From Akkermansiaceae bacterium UBA6138 (GTDB lineage: Bacteria; Verrucomicrobiota; Verrucomicrobiia; Verrucomicrobiales; DEV007), in assembly GCA_002422425.1 (NCBI GenBank), contig DIVG01000029.1:35492-91977 (forward strand): a DNA stretch of 56,486 nucleotides. The letters are read 5' to 3'. The notes under the pieces are model-generated. The model saw nothing but the letters and a program-made list of their open reading frames with translations. It had not been told where the DNA came from and made no database searches. This document shows, piece by piece, positions 44,281 through 52,954 of the stretch. Each line of letters begins with the position of its first letter. Within the stretch, counting starts at the first letter, position 1. Both the position numbers and the translations under genes were made by a program.

Positions 44281-45498
44281 TCAGAAGCCTCCCGGCAGAC
44301 CGAAGCGGCCGGCGGGAAGCGGACGCGCTTTGAAGATGGAAAAGGGCGGGGTGGTGACGTCTTTTCCGCTGTTGAAGAAGGGGGTCCGGTGGAGCTGACT
44401 GCTGAAGAAGTGGAGGAGGCCGTCGGGCCCGATCGCCAGTCCTCCCGGCCACATGAGGCGGGGATCCTCGACGAGAAGGCGGAGATTGAGAAAATTCTCC
44501 TCCGGCGCGACGTAGTCGATCGAGCCGCGCGAGATGTCGCCGAAATAGATCCGCCCGCGCGAGTCTATCGCCATGCTGTCACAGATCGGTTTTGGCGAGA
44601 CACCGGTGACCTGACTCGTAAGGACATGGGGAAGGATCGCCGGATCGGTGAGGAGTTCCGTCCTTACCTTAAAGAGCGAAGAACCGTTGCGGGGCCCGTA
44701 ATAGAGCCATTCGCCCTTGCGGTCGACCGCAAGGGGATAAACTCCTGTCAGCGGAGTCGCGATGACGCCGTCTGGACGGCGAACCTCGATGGGATGCCCG
44801 TTAATTTTGAGATCTACGCCCGGATCCATCTGCACGGAGCGGTCCCGTTCGAGGACCCGTCGCGTCAGGCCGGTCTGAATATCAACGACGATGATCGCTG
44901 AGCTGAACCCGTCTGCCGGATCGGCGATGTAGATATATCGACCGACCGGATCGAGGGCGATGTTAGTCAGGAAAGAGTTCGGGCTGAGGGCAAGGGCGTC
45001 AATCACGATGCTCTTGAAATGCTCATCCCGCTTCGTGTCCCAGGCGACGAGCTTGGCCGCCGTGCCGGACCGTCGGCCGTTATCCAGCATCCAGACGATG
45101 CCGCGGGAGTCACAGGCGACCCCGAGGACAGAGTCCAGAAAAATGGGATCGCCTGATCCCGGCGTGTTCATCGCCTCATTGGGAAAGGGGCTCCAGTTTC
45201 CCTCCCGGTCGAACTTCATTACCCGAAAGGGCGGCTGGAAGAACTGATGACAAGAGAGGATGTATTCACCAGACGGCAGCAGGCACATCCCCGCCGGTCC
45301 GGCGGGGGCCTGCGCGGTCTCCTGTAACTCGTCGGTATCCTTTTTGAAAAAGCCTTTCGGCAGGGTCGGAAGTTTCAGGTTTTGCGCGGGCAGTGACATC
45401 AGCGTTAGCGCTGCCACGGCAAAGACAATCCCGCAAGCCCTCAGGGCCGTCTCCCGGGGAAGCGGTCTTAAGGGGTTACTAATCATCTTCGGCATCAT
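44281..45498 (-). CDS. Exported major-royal-jelly-protein-like beta-propeller
   Basis: A ~405-residue product from ATG 45498 (ATGs at 45495 and 45486 are alternatives; TTG 45540 is unlikely). A signal segment (ACGIVFAVAALTLMSLPA) precedes a six-bladed propeller of the MRJP/yellow family. Motifs are DSVLGVACDSRGIVWMLDNG, FLTNIALDPVGRYIYIADP and VYPLAVDRKGEWLYYG, followed by ICDSMAIDSRGRIYFGDIS and LMWPGGLAIGPDGLLHFF near the C-terminus. Bacterial members are thought to bind or hydrolyse small lactone-like molecules, but the function is not established. It is followed on the same strand by prmC, 18 bp away. Confidence 0.8.
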   Translation of the reverse strand: MMPKMISNPLRPLPRETALRACGIVFAVAALTLMSLPAQNLKLPTLPKGFFKKDTDELQETAQAPAGPAGMCLLPSGEYILSCHQFFQPPFRVMKFDREGNWSPFPNEAMNTPGSGDPIFLDSVLGVACDSRGIVWMLDNGRRSGTAAKLVAWDTKRDEHFKSIVIDALALSPNSFLTNIALDPVGRYIYIADPADGFSSAIIVVDIQTGLTRRVLERDRSVQMDPGVDLKINGHPIEVRRPDGVIATPLTGVYPLAVDRKGEWLYYGPRNGSSLFKVRTELLTDPAILPHVLTSQVTGVSPKPICDSMAIDSRGRIYFGDISRGSIDYVAPEENFLNLRLLVEDPRLMWPGGLAIGPDGLLHFFSSQLHRTPFFNSGKDVTTPPFSIFKARPLPAGRFGLPGGF

Positions 45499-45580
45499 GA
45501 AGGCAGGACAACGATCGGGCGAGGCGGGTATTCTCAACAAAAATGAGGCGGCGTCAATTGATGAAGCGTTGCCGGGTCGT

Positions 45581-47356
45581 TTAAAGGAGTAATTCAGGAT
45601 AGGCTCCGGAGGCGAGTTCGAGGCATTGCGCGCGCACCGCAGAGGAGGTGCCGCAGATCCGGATCCGATCGGTCATTTCCCGGCAAACCGTCGAATCGAG
45701 GCGGGAGATGGCCCGCCGTGCGCGGAGTAACTGAGCCGCCCCGACGGAGAGTTCATCGACCCCGAGCCCGACCCAGATCGGAGCCATGAGGATGTCACTG
45801 GCCACCTCGCCGCAGATGCCGCACCAGATTCCGTTGCGGTGGGCGGCTTCGACGGTCTCGCGTATCATCGCGATGACGGCGGGATGATAGGGTTGGTAGA
45901 GGTGCGCAACCCTGTCATTGATGCGATCGACGGCGGTGGTGTATTGGACGAGGTCGTTTGTCCCGATACTGAAAAAATCAACTTCGAGGGCGAGATGATC
46001 GGCGATCATAACCGCACTGGGAATCTCGATCATGGCACCAACTTCGATATTATTATCGTAGGGGATGCGCCGGGCATTGAGTTCCTCCTTCGCCATCTCA
46101 AGTTGAACCCGGGCACCCTGGAGTTCCTCGAGCGTGGAGATGAAGGGGAACATGATCCTGACTTTGCCGAAGGCGCTCGCCCGCAGGATCGCCCGGAGCT
46201 GGAGCCGGAATTCCTCCACCTCGTCAAGGCTCACCCGAATCCCGCGCCACCCGAGAAAGGGATTCGGCTCGGGGTTTTCAAAGAGCTCGGGGCGCAACTT
46301 GTCGCCACCGATGTCAAGCGTGCGGATGATGACCCCGTGAGGGGCCGTGGCTTCGGCGACTTTGCGGTAGTTCGCGGCCTGGTTATCCTCACTGCGGAGT
46401 TCTTTTTTTGTCAGGTAGAAAAATTCGGACCGGTAAAGCCCGATGCCCTCGGCACCGTTCGCGGCAACGCCGCCCAGCTCCTCGATGAATTCGATATTAG
46501 CGGAGAGGGTGACCTTGCGGCCGTCTGCTGTGCGGGTCTCCTCGTTCTTGAGCGGTTCGAGGTCGTTCAGGACGGACTTCTCCCTTTCGAGAAGATCTTC
46601 GTATTCCGCGAGCGTTCCGCTTGAGGGATTGAGGATGACGAGACCGTGATACCCGTCGATGAGAACGGTGTCACCAGCGGAGAAGCTGCCGGGTATATCG
46701 TGCAGGGCGACGACGGCCGGGATATTGAGCGACCTCGCCATGATCGCGGTGTGGGAGGTGGGGCTCCCGATCTCGGTCGCGAAGCCGAGGACGCGGGTGC
46801 GGTCCAGGCTGACGGTATCGGACGGAGTGAAATCGTGGGCAAGAAGGATGCGGGTTGCCGGTTGCAGGGGCCGTGCGTCGCCGCCGTCGCCGGCCTGAAG
46901 GCGGAGATTGCGGAGGACCCGCTTGGCGACATCCTCGATATCGACAGCCCGCTCGCGCAGGTAGGGATCGGCGATCTTGCGAAGCGAGTCAATGTAGCGC
47001 TTCACGACCGAGTAGTAGGCCCATTCGATCGAGATGAGCTGGGTGTCGGTGATTCGCAACACCTCATTGATCACGGCGGAGTCCTCAAGGATAAGAAGAT
47101 GGGCGTCAAAAATCGCTGAGTGGCTCTCTCCCTCGCTCGCTTCGATTTCCCTTTGGAGTTCTAGAATTTGCTCGCGGGTGGCGGCAAGGGCAAGGGAGAG
47201 CCGTTCCTTTTCGGCGGGGACCCGGCCCTTGTCGATCGCGAGATTTTCCGGCTCCTCGAGAGTCTTGCCCAGCCTCTCCGCCGGGCCGATCGCGATGCCG
47301 GGGGAGACGCCGATCCCCTGCAAACGGGTCTCGGAGGTGGAAACGAAGGGTGTCAT
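45581..47356 (-). CDS. ptsI: Phosphoenolpyruvate-protein phosphotransferase (enzyme I)
   Basis: A 591-residue enzyme I that moves phosphate from PEP to HPr. ATG 47356 is chosen because it puts RLQGIGVSPGIAIGPA at the N-terminus, as in the family. The phospho-His is His202 in GSPTSHTAIMARS. The PEP-binding domain shows GIGLYRSEFFYL, RTLDIGGDK, GWRGIRVSLDE and MIEIPSAVMIADHL. Later come FFSIGTNDLVQYTTAVDR and the active Cys in GICGEVASD. It is in one run with HPr and HPr kinase. No EIIA/B/C gene is in the window, so a regulatory rather than sugar-transport role is likely. Confidence 0.95.
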   Translation of the reverse strand: MTPFVSTSETRLQGIGVSPGIAIGPAERLGKTLEEPENLAIDKGRVPAEKERLSLALAATREQILELQREIEASEGESHSAIFDAHLLILEDSAVINEVLRITDTQLISIEWAYYSVVKRYIDSLRKIADPYLRERAVDIEDVAKRVLRNLRLQAGDGGDARPLQPATRILLAHDFTPSDTVSLDRTRVLGFATEIGSPTSHTAIMARSLNIPAVVALHDIPGSFSAGDTVLIDGYHGLVILNPSSGTLAEYEDLLEREKSVLNDLEPLKNEETRTADGRKVTLSANIEFIEELGGVAANGAEGIGLYRSEFFYLTKKELRSEDNQAANYRKVAEATAPHGVIIRTLDIGGDKLRPELFENPEPNPFLGWRGIRVSLDEVEEFRLQLRAILRASAFGKVRIMFPFISTLEELQGARVQLEMAKEELNARRIPYDNNIEVGAMIEIPSAVMIADHLALEVDFFSIGTNDLVQYTTAVDRINDRVAHLYQPYHPAVIAMIRETVEAAHRNGIWCGICGEVASDILMAPIWVGLGVDELSVGAAQLLRARRAISRLDSTVCREMTDRIRICGTSSAVRAQCLELASGAYPELLL

Positions 47357-47444
47357 GCGGTAACGCTCTCTAAACGGTCGGGCGGCGGAATTATTATGGC
47401 CCTCAGAGAGAAACCCGCGCAAACTCGCAGAAAAAGCGGGAAGA

Positions 47445-47714
47445 TCAACAATCGGCCTCAAAGCCGCTGTTGACGAGCTTCGTGAGGTGCTCGAGCGCCG
47501 CGTCGGCGTCAGAACCCTCGGCGGAGACCCGGATGACCGAACCCTGTGCCGCCGCGAGCATCATGAGACCCATGATGCTCTTCCCGTTGATCTCTTCGTC
47601 ATCTTTCTCCACCCAGACATCACAGGCGAAACGGCTCGCCAGCTTGACGAACTTCGCCGCCGGGCGGGCGTGAAGGCCATCTTCGTTCGGGATGGTAAGT
47701 TCGCAGTTGGGCAT
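47445..47714 (-). CDS. ptsH: Phosphocarrier protein HPr
   Basis: An 89-residue HPr. Starting at ATG 47714, the phospho-acceptor His falls exactly at residue 15 (EDGLHARPAA) and the regulatory Ser at residue 46 (NGKSIMGLMML), matching canonical numbering and settling the start over TTG 47717. Both sites are intact, so it can be phosphorylated by enzyme I at His15 and by HprK at Ser46. It lies 88 bp upstream of ptsI and 45 bp downstream of hprK on the same strand. Confidence 0.95.
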   Translation of the reverse strand: MPNCELTIPNEDGLHARPAAKFVKLASRFACDVWVEKDDEEINGKSIMGLMMLAAAQGSVIRVSAEGSDADAALEHLTKLVNSGFEADC

Positions 47715-47759
47715 CAAGCGGAGGGGGAAGTGGTAGGTCGTCGGACACGATTAAGAATC

Positions 47760-48734
47760 TCAAAACATGGATTTACGTTCGTCGTGCATCCTTTTCAAGA
47801 GTTTCTTGTTGAATTCCACAGCGGAATCGTGTCCCAACGCTTTGAGTTTCTGATCGAGGGCGGCCACTTCAATGAGCTGGGCCATGTCGCGTCCCGCCGC
47901 GACAGGAAGCTCGATGCAGGGGATGTCGATACCGAGAATTTCGGTGGTGCGGCGATCGACGCCGACCCGCTCCATCTCATTCATCCCGTTTTCGTTGCGC
48001 AGAGTCACGACGAGGTCGAGCCGCTTCTCGGTGCGGAAGCTCCCGACCCCGAACAGGGCGGCGACATTGATGATACCCAGCCCGCGCACCTCCATGTGGC
48101 TGCGACCGAGGTCGGGGGCACTGGCGATGAGCTCGCGATCTTCGATGTTGCGGATGCGCACCATGTCGTCCGCAACCAGGCTTGAGCCACGCCGCAAGAG
48201 CCCCAGAACCGTCTCGCTTTTTCCGGTGCCGCTTTCGCCCTGGATGAGGATTCCCATCCCCATGACGTCGACCATGCAACCATGCCGGGTCGTGATGGGG
48301 GCGAACTCCCAGTCGAGCCTGACGGTCGCGGCATTGATGTAGTTCATCGTCACCATCGACGTTTGAAAAACCGAGACACCCGCCTTGTTCGCAATTTCGA
48401 GAAGCGATTCGTCGAGATCCTGGTCCCGGCTCACGACAATGCAGGGGATGCGTTGTCGGCAGAGGTCGAAAAAGCGCTTTTCCGCGTTCGCCTCGCTGAG
48501 GTGGCGCAGATAGGAGCGCTCCGCCTGGCCGATCACCTGGATGCGGTGGAGGGCAAAATACTTGTAAAAACCCGAGAGCGCGAGGCCGGGACGGTTGATC
48601 GTGGGCTCAAGTATTTCACGATCAAATCCGCCATCGTTGCCGACCAGGTCCATCGAAAGGCCCTCGTGATGACGCTCGAAGAAGGACCCGACCCGGATCG
48701 AAGTCGGTTTGGAGATGGACGATTTTCCGGGCAT
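47760..48734 (-). CDS. hprK: HPr kinase/phosphorylase
   Basis: About 324 residues from ATG 48734; a TTG at 48806 would give 348 and looks too long. The bifunctional enzyme phosphorylates and dephosphorylates Ser46 of HPr. Walker A is QGESGTGKSE. The family signature appears as RSHMEVRGLGIINV, and RHGCMVDVMGMGILIQG precedes the P-loop as in other HprK. The N-terminal DRTG/MurF-like domain has IPCIVVSRDQDL. Together with HPr and enzyme I it forms a nutrient-sensing phosphorelay, which in EII-poor bacteria regulates metabolism or gene expression. Confidence 0.93.
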   Translation of the reverse strand: MPGKSSISKPTSIRVGSFFERHHEGLSMDLVGNDGGFDREILEPTINRPGLALSGFYKYFALHRIQVIGQAERSYLRHLSEANAEKRFFDLCRQRIPCIVVSRDQDLDESLLEIANKAGVSVFQTSMVTMNYINAATVRLDWEFAPITTRHGCMVDVMGMGILIQGESGTGKSETVLGLLRRGSSLVADDMVRIRNIEDRELIASAPDLGRSHMEVRGLGIINVAALFGVGSFRTEKRLDLVVTLRNENGMNEMERVGVDRRTTEILGIDIPCIELPVAAGRDMAQLIEVAALDQKLKALGHDSAVEFNKKLLKRMHDERKSMF

Positions 48735-48842
48735 GGGATTGGCTACCAAACGGGGGAAGTATCCGACAGTAGCGGCTCTGACGCGAACAAAAAAACGCCC
48801 TGACAATTCAGACGAGCCGGGCCGCTCTCGCAGGAGCGGCAG

Positions 48843-49307
48843 TCACTTCCGCGACAGGAATCGATCAATTGACCAGGGACCGGCCCCTGTGACGACGAGG
48901 AAGAGCGAGCCGCAGAGCATGCTGATATCGTTGCGCGACTCGTGGAGCATGCTGAGAAGCCCGTAGCGGGGCAGGGGACGTAGCGCAAAACCGAGGAATT
49001 CAGTCCCCAGCAGAATGGGGATTTTTGTCGTGAAGAGCGCAACCAGCATGATCCCGACGAGCGGTGCTGCGGCAAGGCGGGTGAGCAGGCCACAGAGAAC
49101 AAGCCCCCCGCAGACCACTTCGAAGCCGCCTACGAGAGGCCCGAAAAACTCCGGTGCGGGCAGGCCAATTTTGGCGAACCGTCCCGATCCGAGATCGGCC
49201 GGATAGAGGAATTTCTGGATGCCTTCGGAGAGGAAAACCACTCCGACCATGGCACGGATGAAAAGGGTGGCGGCGTTGGCCCTGCTGGCGAGAAGTCGGT
49301 ATTTCAT
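48843..49307 (-). CDS. DoxX-family membrane protein
   Basis: A 154-residue protein with about four transmembrane segments: NAATLFIRAMVGVVFLSEGI, FFGPLVGGFEVVCGGLVLCG, APLVGIMLVALFTTKIP and a C-terminal one ending LVVTGAGPWS. FLSEGIQKFLYP is the characteristic first-helix motif of DoxX/DoxD proteins, which are linked to redox or thiosulfate-quinone chemistry in some archaea but are of unknown role in most bacteria. It sits upstream of hprK on the same strand. Confidence 0.85.
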   Translation of the reverse strand: MKYRLLASRANAATLFIRAMVGVVFLSEGIQKFLYPADLGSGRFAKIGLPAPEFFGPLVGGFEVVCGGLVLCGLLTRLAAAPLVGIMLVALFTTKIPILLGTEFLGFALRPLPRYGLLSMLHESRNDISMLCGSLFLVVTGAGPWSIDRFLSRK

Positions 49308-49755
49308 AAGCTGTTCGAGGCGGGCGAGGAGTTGGTGAGGGGTGTCACCCGACCATGCTCACTATTCCGCCCCATGCGGAACCGGTCAAGCATTTGCCCG
49401 GCGCGAAGAGGTGGTCGGGGGTGCGACTGTGGCGGGTGGCGAAGTTTAAGCCGCCTTGGCGCAAGGCGTTCCGGCTCGTGTTCTTACCCAACAAAACATC
49501 CCTGTCGCAAACATCCGGCCGCTATCCCGAAACCTTCCCGGCGATCGTCGCTGCCATGGCCGCGCCCACCGGGTTTTTGAAAGCGCTCGGGCTGCCGCCG
49601 CTGCCCTAGACCACCGCTTCCGTCCCCCGGCCGGTTTTTCCCGCAACCAACCAATTTTGGCGCGATCCCATACGGGAAATCGTCATTTATTCTGGACACT
49701 TCAGGAAACCTTGTGGAATCTTGACGCCTTTCCCATTCATTCTAAAATCCCAGCC
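49308..49755. other. Gap of 448 bp with one doubtful small ORF
   Basis: The only candidate is an 84-codon plus-strand ORF at 49355-49609, whose product is basic (VRLWRVAKFKPPWRKAFRLV) and Pro-rich. It has no clear Shine-Dalgarno and I recognise no family, so it is not called as a gene. The last ~70 bases before the next ATG are AT-richer and probably hold the promoter of the alpha/beta hydrolase gene. I see no RNA gene. Confidence 0.3.
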
Positions 49756-50559
49756 ATGCCACACGTCGAGACAAACGGAATCCAGATGTATTACGAGGAA
49801 AAAGGGGTCGGCGACCCGGTCATCCTGATCATGGGGATCACCGCGACGGGTGACGTGTGGGAGGCCCACGCCGCCGACTGGAGCGAAGAGTTCCGCTGTA
49901 TCATGGCCGACAACCGCGGGGTCGGGCAGACCGACAAGCCGGCGGGGGACTACACGAGCGCGATGATGGCCGACGATTACGCCGGACTCATGGACGCCCT
50001 CGGGATCGGGAGCGCCCGCATCGTCGGGGTCTCAATGGGCTCCATCATCGCCCAGCAACTCTGCCTGCGTCACCCGCAGAAAGTCCGCAGCGCTGTCCTC
50101 ATGTGCCCGTGGGCAAAGGTCGACCGCTACGCCGCCTCGGTCTTCGAGCACATGAAGGCCTGCAAAGCCCACCTCGACAACGAACAGTTCATGGAGTGGA
50201 TCCAGCTCCTCATTTTCACCAAACCTTTCTGGGACAACAACGAAGCCTACGAGGGTCTCGTCACCGGGCGCAAGGACTACGACACCAACCCCCGCCCTCA
50301 ACCGCTCCACGGCCTGCGCGGTCAGGCAGCCGCCTGTGTCGGCCATGATACCGCAAATGAGTTGTCAAAAATCACCGCACCGTGTCTTGTCATCGGCGGA
50401 AAAGACGACATTTTCACCCCCCTCTGGATGGGTGAGCAGGTCGCGGCGGGGATTCCGAACTGCGAATCCCACTTTTATGACGGAGCTGGCCACGCCTTTC
50501 ACTGGGAGGTGATGGACGACTTCAACCCCCGCATCCGCGCGTGGCTCAACGCTCACTAA
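49756..50559 (+). CDS. Alpha/beta-fold hydrolase
   Basis: A 267-residue cytoplasmic alpha/beta hydrolase from ATG 49756. The oxyanion strand is DPVILIMGITATGDVW, ADNRGVGQTDKPAG follows, the nucleophile elbow is VGVSMGSIIAQ, the acid lies in LVIGGKDDIFTP and the His in DGAGHAFHWE. The triad is complete. This pattern resembles 3-oxoadipate enol-lactonase and related esterases, but the substrate cannot be set from sequence alone. It is followed 37 bp later by a TIM-barrel sugar isomerase gene and may be co-transcribed. Confidence 0.85.
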   Translation: MPHVETNGIQMYYEEKGVGDPVILIMGITATGDVWEAHAADWSEEFRCIMADNRGVGQTDKPAGDYTSAMMADDYAGLMDALGIGSARIVGVSMGSIIAQQLCLRHPQKVRSAVLMCPWAKVDRYAASVFEHMKACKAHLDNEQFMEWIQLLIFTKPFWDNNEAYEGLVTGRKDYDTNPRPQPLHGLRGQAAACVGHDTANELSKITAPCLVIGGKDDIFTPLWMGEQVAAGIPNCESHFYDGAGHAFHWEVMDDFNPRIRAWLNAH

Positions 50560-50596
50560 TCGCAACCGTAACCTCCACATTTTACCCTTTAGAACA

Positions 50597-51463
50597 ATGT
50601 CAAAAATCAGATTCGGATCGCAGGTTTACACCTGGTTCATGCAGGGAACCGGGAAGGGATACGACAACAAACTCGATCACATGATCGAAGTGGCGGCCCG
50701 GGCCGGTTTCACCGGGATCGAGCCCATGGTCCTCGAGATCTCCGAGAGTGCCCTCGGTTGCGGCAAATATTGGCTGGGGGATTTCTGTGATCCGATCCGG
50801 CTCAAAGACGCCCTCGACGCCCACGACATGACCCTCGCCGGCCTCGCCCTCGTCTGCGCTTGGGATGGGGAGGAGGAAGCTCCCAACGAGCGCGCCGCCG
50901 CCGACTTTACGATCGATCTCCTCAGTCATTTCCCGGGAGCCATGCTCGGAACGGTGACCTTCCCGAGCGGAAGGACCCACGACCTGCAGCGGCGGCGCCT
51001 CAATGTTGCCCGCAACGTCAATGCTGTCTCGAAGCGGGCTGCGGATGCCGGCCTTGTCTGTTCCTACCACCCGAACAGCCCGCCAAACTCTCTCGTGCGC
51101 ACGCAGGAAGATTATGACGTCGTCCTCAGTTCGCTCGATCCCTCCGTGACCGGCTGGACTCCCGACGTCGGGCACATCATTCGCGGTGGCATGGATGTCA
51201 TCGCCACGCTGAACAAGTGGCAGCACCTCGTGAACCACATCCATTTTAAAGACTATTCGGGTAACGGTCCCGAGCCATGGGCCCAGATGGGGAGCGGGAA
51301 GCTTGACTTCCACCGCATCACCGAGTGGCTCGTGCAACGAAACTACGAGGGCTGGATCATTTGTGAAGACGAAGCCCATGTCGCGATCGATGACCCGGAT
51401 GGTGTCACGCTGCAGAACGGCGTCTGGTGTCGGGAAAACCTCCATCCGCTCGCGGGGCTGTGA
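50597..51463 (+). CDS. Sugar phosphate isomerase/epimerase-like TIM barrel
   Basis: A 288-residue AP_endonuc_2/xylose-isomerase-like TIM barrel. The motifs are FGSQVYTWFMQG and AARAGFTGIEPMVLE at the N-terminus, CSYHPNSPPN mid-way, GWTPDVGHIIRGGMD, HIHFKDYSG (metal His) and GWIICEDEAHVA (metal Glu) at the C-terminal end. These are the metal-binding strands of inosose/tagatose-type isomerases and epimerases. The substrate is not evident. The stop overlaps the start of the PAP2 gene by four bases (GTGA). Confidence 0.82.
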   Translation: MSKIRFGSQVYTWFMQGTGKGYDNKLDHMIEVAARAGFTGIEPMVLEISESALGCGKYWLGDFCDPIRLKDALDAHDMTLAGLALVCAWDGEEEAPNERAAADFTIDLLSHFPGAMLGTVTFPSGRTHDLQRRRLNVARNVNAVSKRAADAGLVCSYHPNSPPNSLVRTQEDYDVVLSSLDPSVTGWTPDVGHIIRGGMDVIATLNKWQHLVNHIHFKDYSGNGPEPWAQMGSGKLDFHRITEWLVQRNYEGWIICEDEAHVAIDDPDGVTLQNGVWCRENLHPLAGL

Positions 51464-52899
51464 TTCCGGAGCACCGGGAGGCGGGCGGAGATTCCCACTC
51501 CCGGGGGGCGTTGCGGGGGTGGATCGACAGATTCATCGGCGACCTCAAATCCCCGCCGTCGGGGCCCCGCTTTCGCCCCGGGGCGATGGTGGCGTGGCCT
51601 CTCCTCATCGCCCTGGCCCTCACGGCCTGGGCGCGCTTTAGCGGATTTGACCTGGGCATCCAGAAGCTGATCTACGAGTCGGGCGGGGGGGGCTGGTCGC
51701 TGGGAAAGGTTCCGCTCTGGAAATGTCTCTACCAGTGGGGCACGATTCCCGCGGCGGCGGTGGCCTTTTCCGCGCTGGCTTTATACTTTCTCAGCTGGAC
51801 TCTTGAGCGCTTCCTGATCTGGCGGAAGGTTTTTCTCTTCATTGTCCTGAGCATCGTGATCGGGCCCGGCATCATCACGAACGGGCTCGTCAAGGAATAC
51901 TGGGGGCGCCCGCGCCCGCGGGATGTGATCGAGTTCGGCGGGAAAGATGCCTTTGAACCCGTCTTCGCGATCGACCTGACGAGCGGAGGGGCCTCTTTCC
52001 CCTGCGGCCACGCCACGATGGGGTTTTTCTTTCTGGGCGGGTATTTCCTGCTGCGTCGCCATCGTGTCGGTCTTGCCCGGGGATTTCTCCTCGGCGGGAT
52101 CAGCTACGGCAGTCTCATCGGACTTGCCCGGATGGCTCAGGGAGGACACTTTTTCACGGATGTGATCTGGGCGGGCCTGATCTGTTATGTCGTGCCGATG
52201 GGCCTGTATTACGCGATGGGGCTGGACCACCGCCTTACTCAGGAGGGAGCGAAACTTCTGAAAAGGATGCCGCTCTGGGGAAAAGGGGCAACAGGCGGGA
52301 CCGCTCTCGCGATGCTGGCCGCTGTTTTAATGGCCTCGCCTTACAGTGAAAACCGTACGTATCGCTTCCAAAATTTGTCAAACGAGCCGGGCCGGCTCGA
52401 CTTGAGATTCCGATTTTCGCCGGGTGAAGTCGATTTCTCCCCGTCAGGGCGGCTCTTTATCCGGAGTGAATCTCTCGGACACGGGATACCCTTTTCCAGG
52501 GTATCATCGAACCGCCGGTCGACTGCCGGGGAGGACGGCACCGAATTCTTCTATGCCGAGCGGGTTCGCGGTTGGTTTTTTGAGCTTGATTCGAGGGCTA
52601 CGGTTGAGATTCCGTGGCGGCGCGTGAATCGTCTCGAACTCATCAAGACGGCGGAAACGAGAATGCGGATCGAACTTGCCGCTGTCCCGGGAAGCCCTGT
52701 CATCGAGGTGGTCAGCGGGAACGGGCTGATCGAAATCGAGCCGGCCGGGCAGCAAATTCATCTGGTCACGGGGGATACCCGGCTCGTCGAGGGAGTGGAT
52801 CATCTTTTACCCGGGGAAAGTGACGATGGCTTTTACCGATTGAAGATCGCCCCGGAATTCACCGGAAGAGTGCGCCTTCTCGCGCCAAATGCAGAATAA
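51460..52899 (+). CDS. PAP2-superfamily membrane phosphatase with C-terminal beta domain
   Basis: About 479 residues from GTG 51460, which overlaps the preceding stop as GTGA; GTG 51427 is an alternative. Residues 45-300 form a six-helix PAP2 domain with KEYWGRPRPRD, SFPCGHATMG (PSGH with Cys for Ser) and RMAQGGHFFTDVIW (Arg-His-Asp). Such domains dephosphorylate lipid phosphates such as undecaprenyl diphosphate or lipid A. The last ~160 residues are a beta-rich, probably periplasmic domain with no membrane helix (RVNRLELIKTAE, GNGLIEIEPAGQQIHLVTG), an unusual fusion for PAP2 proteins. Confidence 0.83.
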   Translation: MIPEHREAGGDSHSRGALRGWIDRFIGDLKSPPSGPRFRPGAMVAWPLLIALALTAWARFSGFDLGIQKLIYESGGGGWSLGKVPLWKCLYQWGTIPAAAVAFSALALYFLSWTLERFLIWRKVFLFIVLSIVIGPGIITNGLVKEYWGRPRPRDVIEFGGKDAFEPVFAIDLTSGGASFPCGHATMGFFFLGGYFLLRRHRVGLARGFLLGGISYGSLIGLARMAQGGHFFTDVIWAGLICYVVPMGLYYAMGLDHRLTQEGAKLLKRMPLWGKGATGGTALAMLAAVLMASPYSENRTYRFQNLSNEPGRLDLRFRFSPGEVDFSPSGRLFIRSESLGHGIPFSRVSSNRRSTAGEDGTEFFYAERVRGWFFELDSRATVEIPWRRVNRLELIKTAETRMRIELAAVPGSPVIEVVSGNGLIEIEPAGQQIHLVTGDTRLVEGVDHLLPGESDDGFYRLKIAPEFTGRVRLLAPNAE

Positions 52900-52954
52900 A
52901 TTCACAAAGAACACCTCGCAATCCCGACCGGTTTATAGTTAGGTTGCCGACCTT

